This document shows, piece after piece, positions 1-11,536 of a stretch of 64,000 nt of DNA (within the stretch, counting starts at the first letter, position 1; each line of letters opens with the position of its first letter). The notes beneath the pieces were generated by a model that saw nothing but the letters and a program-made list of their open reading frames with translations, made no database searches and was not told the origin of the DNA. The stretch comes from Rhizobium sp. BK602 (GTDB lineage Bacteria > Pseudomonadota > Alphaproteobacteria > Rhizobiales > Rhizobiaceae). The stretch lies in assembly GCF_014195095.1 (NCBI RefSeq), contig NZ_JACIBC010000013.1, positions 62,001 through 126,000 of the forward strand, read 5' to 3'. The position numbers and the translations under genes were made by a program.

Positions 1-1304
1 CCGAGAACGCCACGGGCGATACGGTCGACCATCGATGCGCTGCCACCCATCATCGCATTCGCCTCGACGCCCAGCATCCGGCCGAGCCAGAGGGCGGCAA
101 AGGCGATGATCACCGCGCGCACGCCGCGATCGAGAAGCACGCTGGCAAGCTTGCCGGTGCCGAAAATGCCGTCGGCGGCATCATGCAGCGCCTCGATTGC
201 CTGCGTCGAGACCGAAAGGGCCTTCGGCAGCAGAATGACGTAGATGCCGACCCACAGCAGGCCGTCGAAACCGGCGACCCAAAGCCCCCAAAGTGCCGCG
301 AAAAAGATCGTCAGCAGCCAGGAGACGGTCTTCGCTCCACGCCTTTCCGTCGCGACGGGCCGCGACCAGACGGCTTCGACCGCGATCAGGAACAGACCGA
401 TACCCAGCGCATAGCCGATGAAGGCACGGGCCCCGAAGGAGAAGCCGAGCGACATGACGGCCTGCATGACCGCCCAGCCGCAGGCGAAATAGATGACGAA
501 CAGCGTGCAGCGCCGGTACCAATAGTTTGCCACCCGGCGGCGTTCGGCAATACGTGCGGCGCCGCCGTCCTCATCGAGAACATCGCTGGCGCGGCGCATG
601 GCGGCCAGCTCCATCACCAGCCTGCCGATCGCGATCGCCAGCCGGATGGACACCAGCGCGATGACGCAGGCGATGGCGAAGTTTTCGATGATCGGCGGCC
701 AATCGAAGGCAAGCAGCGGGATGAGCGTCGCCAGGCCATGGACGATCGCCGGCACCACGCCGCCCATGAACTGGAAGCGGGCCGTCTGCAATGGGGTCTC
801 CTCGCCGGCCGCCCTCTCGGTGAGCCGCGTGTGCTTGGCATTGATGAGGCGGGCGACCACCAGTTCGGCCACCATGCCGAGGAAGAACAGCAGAACCACC
901 TGGATGCCGATGCGCAGCACGCCGACCGCCTGCCCTTCGCCTTCGAGCTTCTGGGACGCCGTCATCACTTCCGACGGCAAGGTCATGACGGCGCCCGACA
1001 CGACCTCCAGATGATGCCGCGTATGGCCCAGCATGCCCGACAGCACCGACATCTGATCACTGCCGCTCGCCCCGGACGTATCCGCTGCGGCGGGAGCAGG
1101 GTTCACCTGCGCCGCGAGCCATTGCTTGACGTCGGGCTCGTTCATGAGCTGGATGAGTTCACGCACCTTTTCCGGCGGCGGCGCGGCAACGGCGGCAGGC
1201 GTTGGGGATGGCGCCTGCGCGAGAGCTATGGCCGGCGCGGCAAATCCGAACAGACACAGAAGCAATATCCAGACCGACCGCCTGCCACCGCCGACAATAC
1301 CCAT
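1..1304 (-). CDS. Mechanosensitive ion channel (MscS family), 3' end outside window
   Basis: The reading frame opens with ATG at 1304 and runs off the left edge; about 434 codons are visible. The N-terminus has a signal-peptide-like hydrophobic stretch (about residues 10-30), then a proline/alanine-rich periplasmic stretch, then several long hydrophobic segments from about residue 120 on, including FFLGMVAELVVARLI. This matches the large multi-helix MscS relatives of rhizobia, which gate under membrane tension during hypo-osmotic shock. The beta-domain that would prove MscS membership lies outside the window, so the family call rests on topology and overall resemblance. A long frame on the opposite strand (183-1442) is its antisense shadow. 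Confidence 0.7.
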   Translation of the reverse strand, partial: MGIVGGGRRSVWILLLCLFGFAAPAIALAQAPSPTPAAVAAPPPEKVRELIQLMNEPDVKQWLAAQVNPAPAAADTSGASGSDQMSVLSGMLGHTRHHLEVVSGAVMTLPSEVMTASQKLEGEGQAVGVLRIGIQVVLLFFLGMVAELVVARLINAKHTRLTERAAGEETPLQTARFQFMGGVVPAIVHGLATLIPLLAFDWPPIIENFAIACVIALVSIRLAIAIGRLVMELAAMRRASDVLDEDGGAARIAERRRVANYWYRRCTLFVIYFACGWAVMQAVMSLGFSFGARAFIGYALGIGLFLIAVEAVWSRPVATERRGAKTVSWLLTIFFAALWGLWVAGFDGLLWVGIYVILLPKALSVSTQAIEALHDAADGIFGTGKLASVLLDRGVRAVIIAFAALWLGRMLGVEANAMMGGSASMVDRIARGVL

Positions 1305-1480
1305 CTATGCTGCCCTTCCCCGCACTCGACCGACCGGCCCCATTCGCACACTATACGCCTTTTTTACGCGGACAAGCAGGCACTTACACAGATCCGCAAT
1401 CCAGCCGGCGGCGGCATTGCGCGTCGGCGCACAGCACGGTAGGTTTCGCCGGAAACCGCTTGGTGGCTGGGGATAGGCGC

Positions 1481-2431
1481 GTGCTCAATGTCCTAAAAAA
1501 GCTCTTCGGCAGGGCCAGACGGCCGCAGGCACGCATAAGCGAGCCGGCTTCGCCGCCAACCGATAGCAAGCCGGCGATCAAGAGTCTCGATCTCAACATT
1601 CCCGACGAGGCGCTGCGGGACGAGGCGCATTTTGCCGCCTATCTGCGGGAGCGCCTGCCGTTTTTCGGCGAGGTGCTGAAGGTCGATTACGATCCGGGCG
1701 CCGGCAGCCTCACCCTGCACAGCCGCAACGGCGACACGCTGACCAAATTCCTCAACAACGCGCTGCTGGCGCTGCGGGAGAAACAGGGGCCGGCAAGGGC
1801 ACAGGCCCTGCTTCACTATCTCAACATGACGGAGGGCTTGGACGGCGCCGACGAGCTCGGCAAGGTCCTGCCGGTGCTGAAATCGCGCAGCTTCGTCGAC
1901 GTGGCGCGGCGGCAGATGATGCATGCGGTCAAGGACGAGCCCGAGCCCCCGCAATTCGTCTACCTCGACGAAGCCGAGGATCTGGTCAAACTCTTCGTGG
2001 TCAATGGCGAGACGACGGTCAGCTATGTGATGAGCCCGATGCTCGACAACTGGGGCATCGATGCCGGCGAGCTGGCGGAAACGGCGCAGGACAATTTCCA
2101 GAAATTCCTGTCCAAGACCAGCGTGCAGATCGTCAAACGCAGCCAGTTCCAATATGTCGAGATCGACGGCCAGTTCGAATCCAGCATCGCCTTTCTGCCG
2201 CGATTCTGGGCGCAGGTGCAGGATCAATCCGGCGGCGCGGCCCCCATCGCCGCTTTCCTCTCCCGTGACAAGGTCTTCTTCACCCACGAAAACGATGCCC
2301 AGGGACTGCGGCTCCTCGAGCTGATCAGCACCGATCTCAGCGACGTGCCCTATGTTATTTCGCCGGATCAGTATCGCTGGGAGGATGGGAAATGGTCGCT
2401 GTTCAAGCGGGTGGCGCGGACGATGCAGTAG
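1481..2431 (+). CDS. DUF1444 family protein (YtpQ-like)
   Basis: A 316-residue protein of the DUF1444/YtpQ family. The frame is open from 1202, but the upstream part is low-complexity and overlaps the divergent mscS start, so GTG 1481 is chosen: it begins VLNVLKKLFGRA and follows a purine stretch (GGGGAT). The body has family-like stretches such as FVDVARRQMMHAV, QFVYLDEAEDLVKLFVVNGE and IDAGELAETAQDNF. There is no signal peptide or membrane helix, so it is probably cytoplasmic. The biochemical role of the family is not established. It is divergent from the MscS gene and convergent with the toxin gene. Confidence 0.75.
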   Translation: MLNVLKKLFGRARRPQARISEPASPPTDSKPAIKSLDLNIPDEALRDEAHFAAYLRERLPFFGEVLKVDYDPGAGSLTLHSRNGDTLTKFLNNALLALREKQGPARAQALLHYLNMTEGLDGADELGKVLPVLKSRSFVDVARRQMMHAVKDEPEPPQFVYLDEAEDLVKLFVVNGETTVSYVMSPMLDNWGIDAGELAETAQDNFQKFLSKTSVQIVKRSQFQYVEIDGQFESSIAFLPRFWAQVQDQSGGAAPIAAFLSRDKVFFTHENDAQGLRLLELISTDLSDVPYVISPDQYRWEDGKWSLFKRVARTMQ

Positions 2432-2443
2432 GCAGGTGAAGCG

Positions 2444-2737
2444 TTACTTGTATCCGTCTTCGCGACCATGGCGGATAGCCGCTATCAGCACTTCATCGCC
2501 GATGTGCCGATAGAGAACAACATAGCCATCACGCCCGAATTTGACGACGAGCTCCCTCAACCCCTGAAGCGACTCTTCCGCTGGCCGGCCCATATCGGGC
2601 TGGCTCGACAACATCTGGATCATTTGAATGATCCTCGTCGAAGCCTTCTTCGCGGCGGCAGCATTCTTGCGCTGCAAAAACTCTCTCATTCGCTCAAGAT
2701 CGCGAAGAGCATGCTGCGTCAACCTTACCGATGGCAT
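2444..2737 (-). CDS. Type II toxin, RelE/ParE family
   Basis: A 97-residue basic protein with the RelE/ParE fold signature: an N-terminal LTQHALRDLERMREFL helix, a central GRP-containing turn (PDMGRPAEE), and C-terminal strands REL-VVKFGRDGYVVLYRH ending in IRHGREDGY. Such toxins either cleave mRNA at the ribosome (RelE) or poison gyrase (ParE); the sequence does not say which, though the missing C-terminal catalytic His/Tyr pattern and the GRP turn lean to ParE. The start overlaps the antitoxin stop by 13 nt, so the antitoxin is translated first, as is usual for these modules. Confidence 0.82.
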   Translation of the reverse strand: MPSVRLTQHALRDLERMREFLQRKNAAAAKKASTRIIQMIQMLSSQPDMGRPAEESLQGLRELVVKFGRDGYVVLYRHIGDEVLIAAIRHGREDGYK

Positions 2738-3009
2738 TCAGGCGGGGCCTTCTCATCCTCATCGCCCCACGTCTCCAGCCATGCAATGACTTCGTCACCC
2801 GTCACATGCAGACCAGTCGCCTGATACTCATCCAAGGAAAGGCGCGCATCCCGCAGAAGAGTGTCGCGCTTCTCTTCACGCTCCACATATTGTTCGACGG
2901 CCTCCTTGAGCAGTCGAGCCGGCTGACGGTGACGGCTGGCCGCCAATTTCTCGAGCCGCTCGTTCACATCGGGATCAATCTCTACACTGGCTTTCAAGGC
3001 GGACGACAT
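2725..3009 (-). CDS. Type II antitoxin, ribbon-helix-helix (CopG/ParD-like)
   Basis: A 94-residue acidic partner of the toxin downstream. The N-terminal SSALKASVEIDPDVNERLEKLA reads as a beta strand and helix of an RHH DNA-binding fold, followed by a helix with KEAVEQYVEREEKR. The C-terminal half (DEYQATGLHVTGDEVIAWLETWG) is the usual toxin-neutralising part. ATG 3009 is preferred over longer options at 3039 and 3069 because AGGAGAG lies about 4 nt upstream. An imperfect inverted repeat (GTTCATATAGTAAC, about 3036-3049) lies just upstream and could be the autoregulatory operator, but this is weak. Confidence 0.82.
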   Translation of the reverse strand: MSSALKASVEIDPDVNERLEKLAASRHRQPARLLKEAVEQYVEREEKRDTLLRDARLSLDEYQATGLHVTGDEVIAWLETWGDEDEKAPPECHR

Positions 3010-3094
3010 CGAGCTCTCCTGCGCAGCTATGCTGTTCATATAGTAACAGGACCCGGCGCGAAGAACCATCCACCGGTTCGGCCAGATGGCAGCG

Positions 3095-4399
3095 CTACAC
3101 CAACACCTTCTGGTCGACGCGGTCCTCGGCGCCGAAGAATTTCAGGTAGCGTTCGACCTCGGCCGGCTCGCCGGTAGCCTTCTGCGGGTTGTCCGAGAGC
3201 TTGACGGCCGGGCGGCCGTTGGCTTCGATGACCTTGCAGACGATCGAGATCGGGTTGAGGCCCTTGATCTCGGTCGGCGCGCAGCCGGCGAAGTCGTTGG
3301 TGAGGTTGGTGCCCCAGCCGAAGCCCATGCGCACGCGGCCCTCGAAATGCTTGTAGGTGGCGATGATCGCGTCGACATCCAGGCCGTCCGAGAAGATCAG
3401 CAGCTTCTGGCGCGGATCGCGGCCCATTTTCTTCCACCATTCGATGATCTTCTCGCCGCCTTCGATCGGCGGGGCGCTATCGGGGCGGAAACCGGTCCAG
3501 TCGGCCACCCATTCCGGCGCATTGCGCAGGAAGGAAGCCGTGCCGAAGGCATCGGGCAGGACCACGAGCAGATTGCCGCCATAAAGGCGGTTCCAGTCGC
3601 GCAGCACCTTGTAGGGCGCCTTGCCGAGTTCCTCGTCGTTCTTGGCAAGTGCCGCGGCCACCATCGGCAGTTCATGCGCGTTGGTACCGACCGCTTCGAG
3701 ATCGGAATCCATGGCCAGCAGCACGTTGCTCGTTCCGGTGAAAGCGTGCGGCACGCCTTCCTTCAGCGCCTCGACGCACCAGCGCTGCCAGAGGAAGCTA
3801 TGGCGCCGCCGCGTGCCGAAATCGGAGATGCGCAGGCCCGGCAACTCCCTTAGCCGCTCGACCTTCTCCCACATCTTCGCCTTGGCACGGGCATAAAGGA
3901 CATCGAGCGTGAAAGGACCGAGCGCCTTAAGAGCCGAGCGCGAACGAAGCTCGTTGATGATGGCGAGCGCGGGGATCTCCCACATCGTCGTTTCCTTCCA
4001 CGAACCGTGGAAGTCGAGAATATATTGCCCGTCCCGCTTCGACAGCTCATAGTCCGGTAACTGGAAATTCGACAACCAGGCCAGGAATTCCGGCTCGAAG
4101 ATCTGGGCGCGGCCATAGAAACTGTTACCCGCCAGCCAGATCGCTTCCTTCTTGGAAAGCCGGAGGGTACGGGCATGATCGAGCTGTTCGCGCAGCTCCT
4201 TCTCGTCGATCACCTCGGCGAGGCGAACGCTCTTGGTGCGGTTGATCAGCGAAAAGGTGGCGTCGACGTCCGGATAGAGCTTCCAGATCATCTGCAGCAT
4301 CAATAGCTTGTAGAAGTCCGTATCGATCAGGCTGCGAACGATCGGATCGAGCTTCCAGGTATGGTTATAGACACGGGTGGCGATATCCGTCTTGGTCAT
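3095..4399 (-). CDS. pncB: Nicotinate phosphoribosyltransferase
   Basis: A 434-residue enzyme making nicotinate mononucleotide from nicotinate, PRPP and ATP: the entry step of NAD salvage (Preiss-Handler pathway), in the cytoplasm. Visible features are the N-terminal DTDFYKLLMLQ (residues 26-36), the RRRHSFLWQRW stretch with the histidine that is phosphorylated in this family, FTGTSNVLLA, and the C-terminal FSDGLDVDAI and GWGTNLTND stretches. Length agrees with proteobacterial PncB. The start has AGGA 5 nt upstream of ATG. A 171-nt gap separates it from ghrA on the same strand, so it may have its own promoter. Confidence 0.95.
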   Translation of the reverse strand: MTKTDIATRVYNHTWKLDPIVRSLIDTDFYKLLMLQMIWKLYPDVDATFSLINRTKSVRLAEVIDEKELREQLDHARTLRLSKKEAIWLAGNSFYGRAQIFEPEFLAWLSNFQLPDYELSKRDGQYILDFHGSWKETTMWEIPALAIINELRSRSALKALGPFTLDVLYARAKAKMWEKVERLRELPGLRISDFGTRRRHSFLWQRWCVEALKEGVPHAFTGTSNVLLAMDSDLEAVGTNAHELPMVAAALAKNDEELGKAPYKVLRDWNRLYGGNLLVVLPDAFGTASFLRNAPEWVADWTGFRPDSAPPIEGGEKIIEWWKKMGRDPRQKLLIFSDGLDVDAIIATYKHFEGRVRMGFGWGTNLTNDFAGCAPTEIKGLNPISIVCKVIEANGRPAVKLSDNPQKATGEPAEVERYLKFFGAEDRVDQKVLV

Positions 4400-4525
4400 G
4401 TCGTTCCTGCCCCGTCTCCCTGCGCCCGGACATCGCGCTCCACGCCTGCCGCTTGATGTCCTCGGGCGGGCATAATGCCCCTCTTATCAAAAAATGTTGA
4501 GAGAAAGTCCAGTCGCTGAAAGAAA

Positions 4526-4537
4526 ATTGATATCAAT
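4526..4537. promoter_or_regulatory. 12-bp perfect palindrome upstream of pncB
   Basis: ATTGATATCAAT is a perfect AT-rich palindrome in the ghrA-pncB gap, about 130 nt upstream of the pncB start. It could be a regulator site. No known NAD regulator motif is recognised, and a 12-bp palindrome can occur by chance. Confidence 0.2.
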
Positions 4538-4570
4538 AAACGTGCGCGCCATAGATCGCCCCGAAAGCGC

Positions 4571-5541
4571 TCAGTAACCCGTGCCGTGATCCACCAGATA
4601 TTGCAGCGGCTCACCGGCTTCAAAACGGGCGATCTGCTGCTCGACATGGCGCAGTAAGGCATATTCTTCCGAGAGCGCGGCGTCGTGCGGGGTGATGACG
4701 ACCTTCTCCAGCCCCCACAGAGGATCATCCGCCGGCAAGGGTTCGACACCGAAGACATCGAGCGAAGCGCCGCCGAGCAGGCCGGAACCGATCGCCGAAA
4801 CAATATCGGCCTCTACCTGGCTACCGCCGCGTCCGGCGTTGATGAACACCGGCGCGCCGAGCGCGCCATCCCGGCGAAGCTTCGAGAAAAGTGCGGCGTT
4901 GTAGAAGCCTGCCGTCTCCGGCGTCAGCGGCAGCAGGCCGACGAGCATATCGGTGCGGGCGAGAAAACTGTCGAGTTCGCCGGCATCGAAGGTTTCCACC
5001 CCGTCGATCTGCTTCTTGCCCCGCGACCAGCCGATGACGTTGAAGCCCATGACCCTGAGCTTGGCGGCGGCATCGCGGCCGAGAACGCCGAGACCCATGA
5101 TACCGACCGTGACCTCGCGCGCCTCGGGGGCGACATATTTGCGCCAGACACGATCGCGCTGGTTCCTGAGGTGATCGACGGCATGGCGCAGGTGCATGAG
5201 GCATTGCAGGACGACCCATTCGCTCATGCGCGCCGTCAGGCTGGGATCGACGAAGCGGACGATCGGAATGTCGGGCAGGTCGGCGATGCTCATCATGGAA
5301 TCGACGCCGGCACCGCCGGAGAAGAGCACCTTGAGATTGGGCGCACGCTCGAAGAGATCGGCGTCGGGCTTCCACAGGAGCGCATAGTCGACATGGCTCA
5401 GATCCACTTGCCGATTGGCGGGATCGGCGAGATTGATGCTGCCGCGATCGGCAAAAGCGGTCTTCAGCGCCGCGGCGACGGCCTCGGGATTGAACTTCAG
5501 ATCGACGAGAACGGGGCTTCTGTTCGGCATGGCGACGGTCT

Positions 5542-5545
<4 letters not shown>
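4571..5545 (-). CDS. ghrA: Glyoxylate/hydroxypyruvate reductase A-like dehydrogenase
   Basis: A 324-residue D-isomer-specific 2-hydroxyacid dehydrogenase. The NAD(P)-binding Rossmann motif is GLGVLG at 151-156, the substrate arginine lies in NAGRGGSQVEADI, and the catalytic histidine in VVITPHDAAL. The order and wording of the C-terminal half (SLDVFGVEPLPADDPLW) resemble E. coli GhrA, so reduction of glyoxylate or hydroxypyruvate is the likely reaction; the exact substrate is inferred. The start is GTG 5545, overlapping the yejF stop by 4 nt (GTGA), or ATG 5530 five codons later. The overlap points to translational coupling with the peptide transporter, an unusual pairing. Confidence 0.85.
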
Positions 5546-7175
<1,630 letters not shown>

Positions 7176-7179
<4 letters not shown>

Positions 7180-8330
7180 CGGAACGTCTTCCTCGGATCG
7201 AAGGCATCGCGCACGGCTTCGCCGATGAAGATCAGCAGCGACAGCATGATCGACATGGTGAAGAAGGCGGAAAGGCCGAGCCAGGGGGCCTGCAGGTTGG
7301 ATTTGCCCTGGGCGATCATCTCGCCCAGCGACGGCGAGCCCGGCGGCATGCCGAAGCCTAGGAAATCCAACGAGGTCAGCGTGGTGATCGAGCCGGACAA
7401 GATGAAGGGCACGAAGGTCAGGGTCGCGACCATGGCGTTCGGCAGCAGGTGGCGATACATGATGGTGCGGTTGTTGACGCCGAGCGCGCGGGCGGCGCGC
7501 ACATATTCGAAATTGCGGGCGCGCAGGAATTCGGCGCGCACGACGCCGACCAGGCCCACCCAGGAAAACAGCAGCAATATGCCGAGCAGGATGAAGAAAC
7601 CGGGCGGCAGCACCGAGGCGATGATCAGCAGGATATAAAGCACCGGCATCGACGACCAGATCTCGATGAAGCGCTGGAGCAGAAGATCCGTCCAGCCGCC
7701 GAAATAGCCCTGGACGGCGCCGGCGGCGATGCCGACGACCGCCGAGCAGATGGTGAGCGCCAGGCCGAACAGCACCGAGATGCGGAAGCCGTAGATCATG
7801 CGCGCGAAGACATCGCGCGCCTGGTCGTCCGTGCCGAGCCAGTTGAGATTGCTCCAGGTGCAGTTCGCATCGGCGACGCCCTGCGGATAGCCGGAGCAGC
7901 GCTGCTCCTTGCTCATCAGCCAGAAGGGCGGCGTCGGGGCGGATTTTCCCTGCGGCAGATTGGAATTGGCGGTCTGGTAGGAATAGTGGATCGGCGGCCA
8001 GATCATCCAGCCATGGGCGTTGATCTCGTCCTCGATATCCGGCGAGCGATAATCGGTCTGCGCCAGGAAGCCGCCGAACTTCTCCTCGGGATAATCGACC
8101 AGCACCGGCACCAGCATCTCGCCCTTGTAGGAGACGAGGATCGGCCGGTCATTGGCGATGAATTCCGCCCCGAGGCTAAAGATGAACAGGATCAGGAACA
8201 GCCAGAGGGACCAGTAGCCGCGGCGGTTCGCCTTGAAATTCTGCCAGCGGCGCATATTGGTCGGGGAAAAAAGACCCTTGCGCGGCGGTTTCACCGCTGC
8301 GGGCGACGCGTTGCTCGACGCATCCATCAT
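7176..8330 (-). CDS. yejE: Peptide ABC transporter permease YejE
   Basis: A 384-residue inner-membrane permease. The frame is open to 8777, but the real start is ATG 8330 (MMDASSNASP), overlapping the yejB stop as ATGA. There is an N-terminal helix (WSLWLFLILFIFSLG, about residues 40-55), then a long periplasmic loop of over 100 residues with two cysteines (CSGYPQGVADANC), as in YejE proteins. The C-terminal five-helix permease core contains the coupling motif around EYVRAARALGVNNRTIMYRHLLPN. It pairs with YejB to form the channel. Confidence 0.93.
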
Positions 8331-9418
8331 ACGTCCCTCCGCTCGAAATCGATGCGCGGGTCGATCCAGGTATAGATCAGGTCCGAGATCAGGCCGACGA
8401 AGAGGCCGAGCAGCGAGAAGATGTAGAGCGTCGCGAAGACGACCGGATAGTCGCGCTGGACGACGGAGAGATAGCTCAAGCGTCCCAGGCCATCGAGCGA
8501 GAAGATATTCTCGATCAGCAGCGAGCCGGTGAAGAAGGCGGAGATGAAGGCGCCGGGAAAGCCGGCGATGACGATGAGCATGGCGTTGCGGAAGACATGG
8601 CCGTAGAGCACCCGCCGCTCGCTCAGGCCCTTGGCGCGGGCGGTGATGACATATTGCTTCTTGATTTCCTCGATGAAGGAATTCTTGGTGAGCAGCGTCG
8701 TGGTGGCGAAGGCGGCGAGCGACAGCGAGATCAGCGGCAGGACGAGGTGCCAGAAATAGTCGAGGATCTTCTGCCACCAGTTGAGATCGGCGAAATTATC
8801 GGAAACGAGGCCGCGCAGCGGAAACCAGTCGAAGAAGGAGCCGCCGGCGAAGAGCACGATCAGCATGATGCCGAAGAGGAAGCTCGGCACGGCATAGCCG
8901 ACGATGATGATGCCCGAGGTCCAGACATCGAAGGTCGATCCGTCCTGGATCGCCTTGCGGATGCCGAGCGGGATCGAGATGGCGTAGGAGAAGATCAAGA
9001 TCCAGATACCGAGCGAAATCGACACCGGCAGCTTCTGCCCGATCAGATCGATCACCGAGGTATTGCGGAAGAAGCTTTCGCCGAAATCGAAGCGGATGTA
9101 GTTCCACATCATCTGCCCGAAGCGCTCGAGCGGCGGCTTGTCGAAGCCGAACTGCTTGTTGAGCTTGGCGATCAGCTCCGGATCGAGCCCCTGGGCGCCG
9201 CGATATTTCGAACTGCTGTCATCGGCGCCCGGCTGGTTCAGCATGTCGCCGCCGCCGGACAGGCGGCCATTGGCATTGTCGCCCTGGCCGGTCAATTGCG
9301 CGATGACCTGCTCGACGGGGCCGCCTGGCGCGAACTGCACGATGGTGAAGGAGATCGCCATGATGCCGACGATGGTCGGGATCATCAGCAGCAGACGCCT
9401 GAGGATATAAGCGCCCAT
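8327..9418 (-). CDS. yejB: Peptide ABC transporter permease YejB
   Basis: A 363-residue permease of the DppB/OppB class. The N-terminal helix is RRLLLMIPTIVGIMAISFTI (8-27), followed by a periplasmic segment (FAPGGPVEQVIAQL onward) and a conserved six-helix core. The cytoplasmic EAA-type loop is YVITARAKGLSERRVLYGHV. The start ATG 9418 is the only good one. It is translationally coupled to yejE (4-nt overlap). A 172-nt gap without an obvious hairpin separates it from yejA, so readthrough from the binding-protein gene is plausible. Confidence 0.93.
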   Translation of the reverse strand: MGAYILRRLLLMIPTIVGIMAISFTIVQFAPGGPVEQVIAQLTGQGDNANGRLSGGGDMLNQPGADDSSSKYRGAQGLDPELIAKLNKQFGFDKPPLERFGQMMWNYIRFDFGESFFRNTSVIDLIGQKLPVSISLGIWILIFSYAISIPLGIRKAIQDGSTFDVWTSGIIIVGYAVPSFLFGIMLIVLFAGGSFFDWFPLRGLVSDNFADLNWWQKILDYFWHLVLPLISLSLAAFATTTLLTKNSFIEEIKKQYVITARAKGLSERRVLYGHVFRNAMLIVIAGFPGAFISAFFTGSLLIENIFSLDGLGRLSYLSVVQRDYPVVFATLYIFSLLGLFVGLISDLIYTWIDPRIDFERRDV

Positions 9419-9590
9419 CAGCCCGTCACTCCCTCATCGAGGAACATGCCCGCCCCGGCCTTCATCCATCCGTCGTTCAACTCGCTTATTCCCTTCCGCC
9501 GCGTAGAGCCGGCGCCGTCCTATCACGCTGAAATTGCCGAATCGGCATGGGCCATTTGGAGCCCAGCACGCACGCCATTGCAAGAGCCGC

Positions 9591-11429
9591 TCATTTTGCG
9601 GCACTTTTCAACCACCACATATCCGGGAAGCCGATGGAGTAATAGGGCAGCTCCGACGGGCGAGCGAATTTGTCCCAATAGGCTATTCTGGTCGTCGTTC
9701 CGTAGAAAGTCGGCAGGACATAATGGTGGGCGAGCAGCACACGGTCGAGCGCCCTGACCGTCGCTTCCTTTTCCGGTACGGTCTTTGCGAAGATCACCTT
9801 CTGGATGAGCGCATCGACGCCGGGGTCGGCTATACCAGCATAGTTGCGGGAGCCCTGCCGGTCGGCGGAGGCCGAGCCCCAAAAATCGGCCTGCTCGTTG
9901 CCGGGGTTCAGCGTCTGCGCCCAGACGACCCAGATCATGTCATAATCGAAGCTGCGGATACGGTTGATATATTGCGACGGATCGACCGTCCTGACACTGG
10001 CATCGATGCCGATGCGCTTCAGATTCTGTACGTAGGGCAGCACCGACCTCTCCAGCGACGGATTGTTCAGCAGGAGCTCCAGTGAAAACGGCTGGCCGGT
10101 CTGCGCGTTCACCATCCGATTGTCCTTGAGAATCCAGCCCGCCTCCTTGAACAGGGCGACGGCCTTGCGAAAGTTTTCGCGCGTCTTTTGCGGATCGCCG
10201 CCGACGGGATTGGCATAGGGCACGCTAAAGACGTCCGCGGGCACCTTGTCCTTGACACTGTTCAGAACATCGAGCTCCTCCCCTTGCGGAAGACCGGAGG
10301 AGGCGAATTTCGTGCCGAAAAAGAAGCTGTCGACGCGCGTCAGCTTGCCGAAGGAAAGTGTTCGGTTCAGCTCCTCGAAATCATAGGCATAGTTCAGCGC
10401 CTCGCGGACACGCTCGTCCTTGAAGCGGTCGCGCCGCATATTGGGAACGAACGCCTGCATGATGCCGACCGAGCGCAGCGTATTGGGCAATTCCTCACGC
10501 TTGATGCGGCCATCCTTGGCCGCCGGAAAATCGTAGCCGGTCACCCAATGGCTCGTCGAATTGTCCTGCCAGAAATCGATGGCGCCGCTGCGAAACGCCT
10601 CGAACGCGACGTCGTAATCGGAAAAATAGACATAGTTTATCGCGCCGAAATTGTTCTCGCCGACATTGACCGGCAGGGTCTTGCCCCAATAGTCGTCGCG
10701 CAGCTCGTAGCGGATCGAGGCACCCGGCTGCAGGGAGGCAATCCTGTAGGGACCGGAGCCCATGACCGGCTCGAGCGTCGTGCGCGTGATATCGCGCGGC
10801 TTGCCGTCGGGACCTTTGGCTTCCCACCAATGTTTCGGCAGGATGATAAGCTGGCCCAGGATCGAGGGTAGCTCATCATTGCCTTTTTCATTGAAATGGA
10901 AGGTGACGTCGCGCTCGCCGGTCTTTTCGGCACTCACGACATGGCTGTAGTAGCTCGCCACCTGCGGATTGAGTTCCTTGAACTTCTCGAAGCTGAAGAT
11001 GACGTCCTCGGGCGTTACCGGCGTGCCGTCGGCCCACTTCGCCTCGGCGCGCAGCCGGAAGGTGGCGCTCGAAACGTCATCGGGGAAGGAAACGCCCTCG
11101 GCGAGCAGGCCATAGGAAGAATTGGCCTCGTCGTCGGCCTTCTTCAGCAGCGTATCATAGACCAGCTCCAGCCCGTCGGCGGGATTACCCTTGAACAAGA
11201 CGGAATTGAAGGTGTCGAACGTGCCGCTCGCCGAGAGCTTCACCTCACCACCCTTCGGCGCATCCGGATTGACGTAGTCGAAATGCTTGAAGCCGGGCTG
11301 ATATTTCAGGTCGCCGAGAACGGCGGTGCCGATGCGGAATTGCGGTTCATCGGCGCTGGATGGAGCCGGCGAGACCAGCAGGCAGAAAAGAGAAACAACC
11401 AAGCCTGCTTTCAACCGCGACAACGCCAT
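9591..11429 (-). CDS. yejA: Periplasmic peptide-binding protein YejA
   Basis: A 612-residue SBP family 5 protein. The signal peptide is clear (residues 1-26, ending around SSADEPQ). Typical segments follow: FDYVNPDAPKGG, LRAEAKWADGTPVTPEDVIFSF and the ligand-lobe KREELPNTLRSVGIMQAFVPN. It delivers peptides to YejBE in the periplasm. It is the first structural gene of the yej run, with the TetR-type gene 107 nt upstream on the same strand, a plausible local regulator. Length fits YejA homologues. Confidence 0.92.
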   Translation of the reverse strand: MALSRLKAGLVVSLFCLLVSPAPSSADEPQFRIGTAVLGDLKYQPGFKHFDYVNPDAPKGGEVKLSASGTFDTFNSVLFKGNPADGLELVYDTLLKKADDEANSSYGLLAEGVSFPDDVSSATFRLRAEAKWADGTPVTPEDVIFSFEKFKELNPQVASYYSHVVSAEKTGERDVTFHFNEKGNDELPSILGQLIILPKHWWEAKGPDGKPRDITRTTLEPVMGSGPYRIASLQPGASIRYELRDDYWGKTLPVNVGENNFGAINYVYFSDYDVAFEAFRSGAIDFWQDNSTSHWVTGYDFPAAKDGRIKREELPNTLRSVGIMQAFVPNMRRDRFKDERVREALNYAYDFEELNRTLSFGKLTRVDSFFFGTKFASSGLPQGEELDVLNSVKDKVPADVFSVPYANPVGGDPQKTRENFRKAVALFKEAGWILKDNRMVNAQTGQPFSLELLLNNPSLERSVLPYVQNLKRIGIDASVRTVDPSQYINRIRSFDYDMIWVVWAQTLNPGNEQADFWGSASADRQGSRNYAGIADPGVDALIQKVIFAKTVPEKEATVRALDRVLLAHHYVLPTFYGTTTRIAYWDKFARPSELPYYSIGFPDMWWLKSAAK

Positions 11430-11536
11430 TCATGATCTCCCGATGATTTGATCGGAATCAGCATAAGGCAAATGAGGGCAAAAAACAGGACGCAATCGCT
11501 CACCTCTTCACGCCCGCGTCCGTCACAATCGCGGCA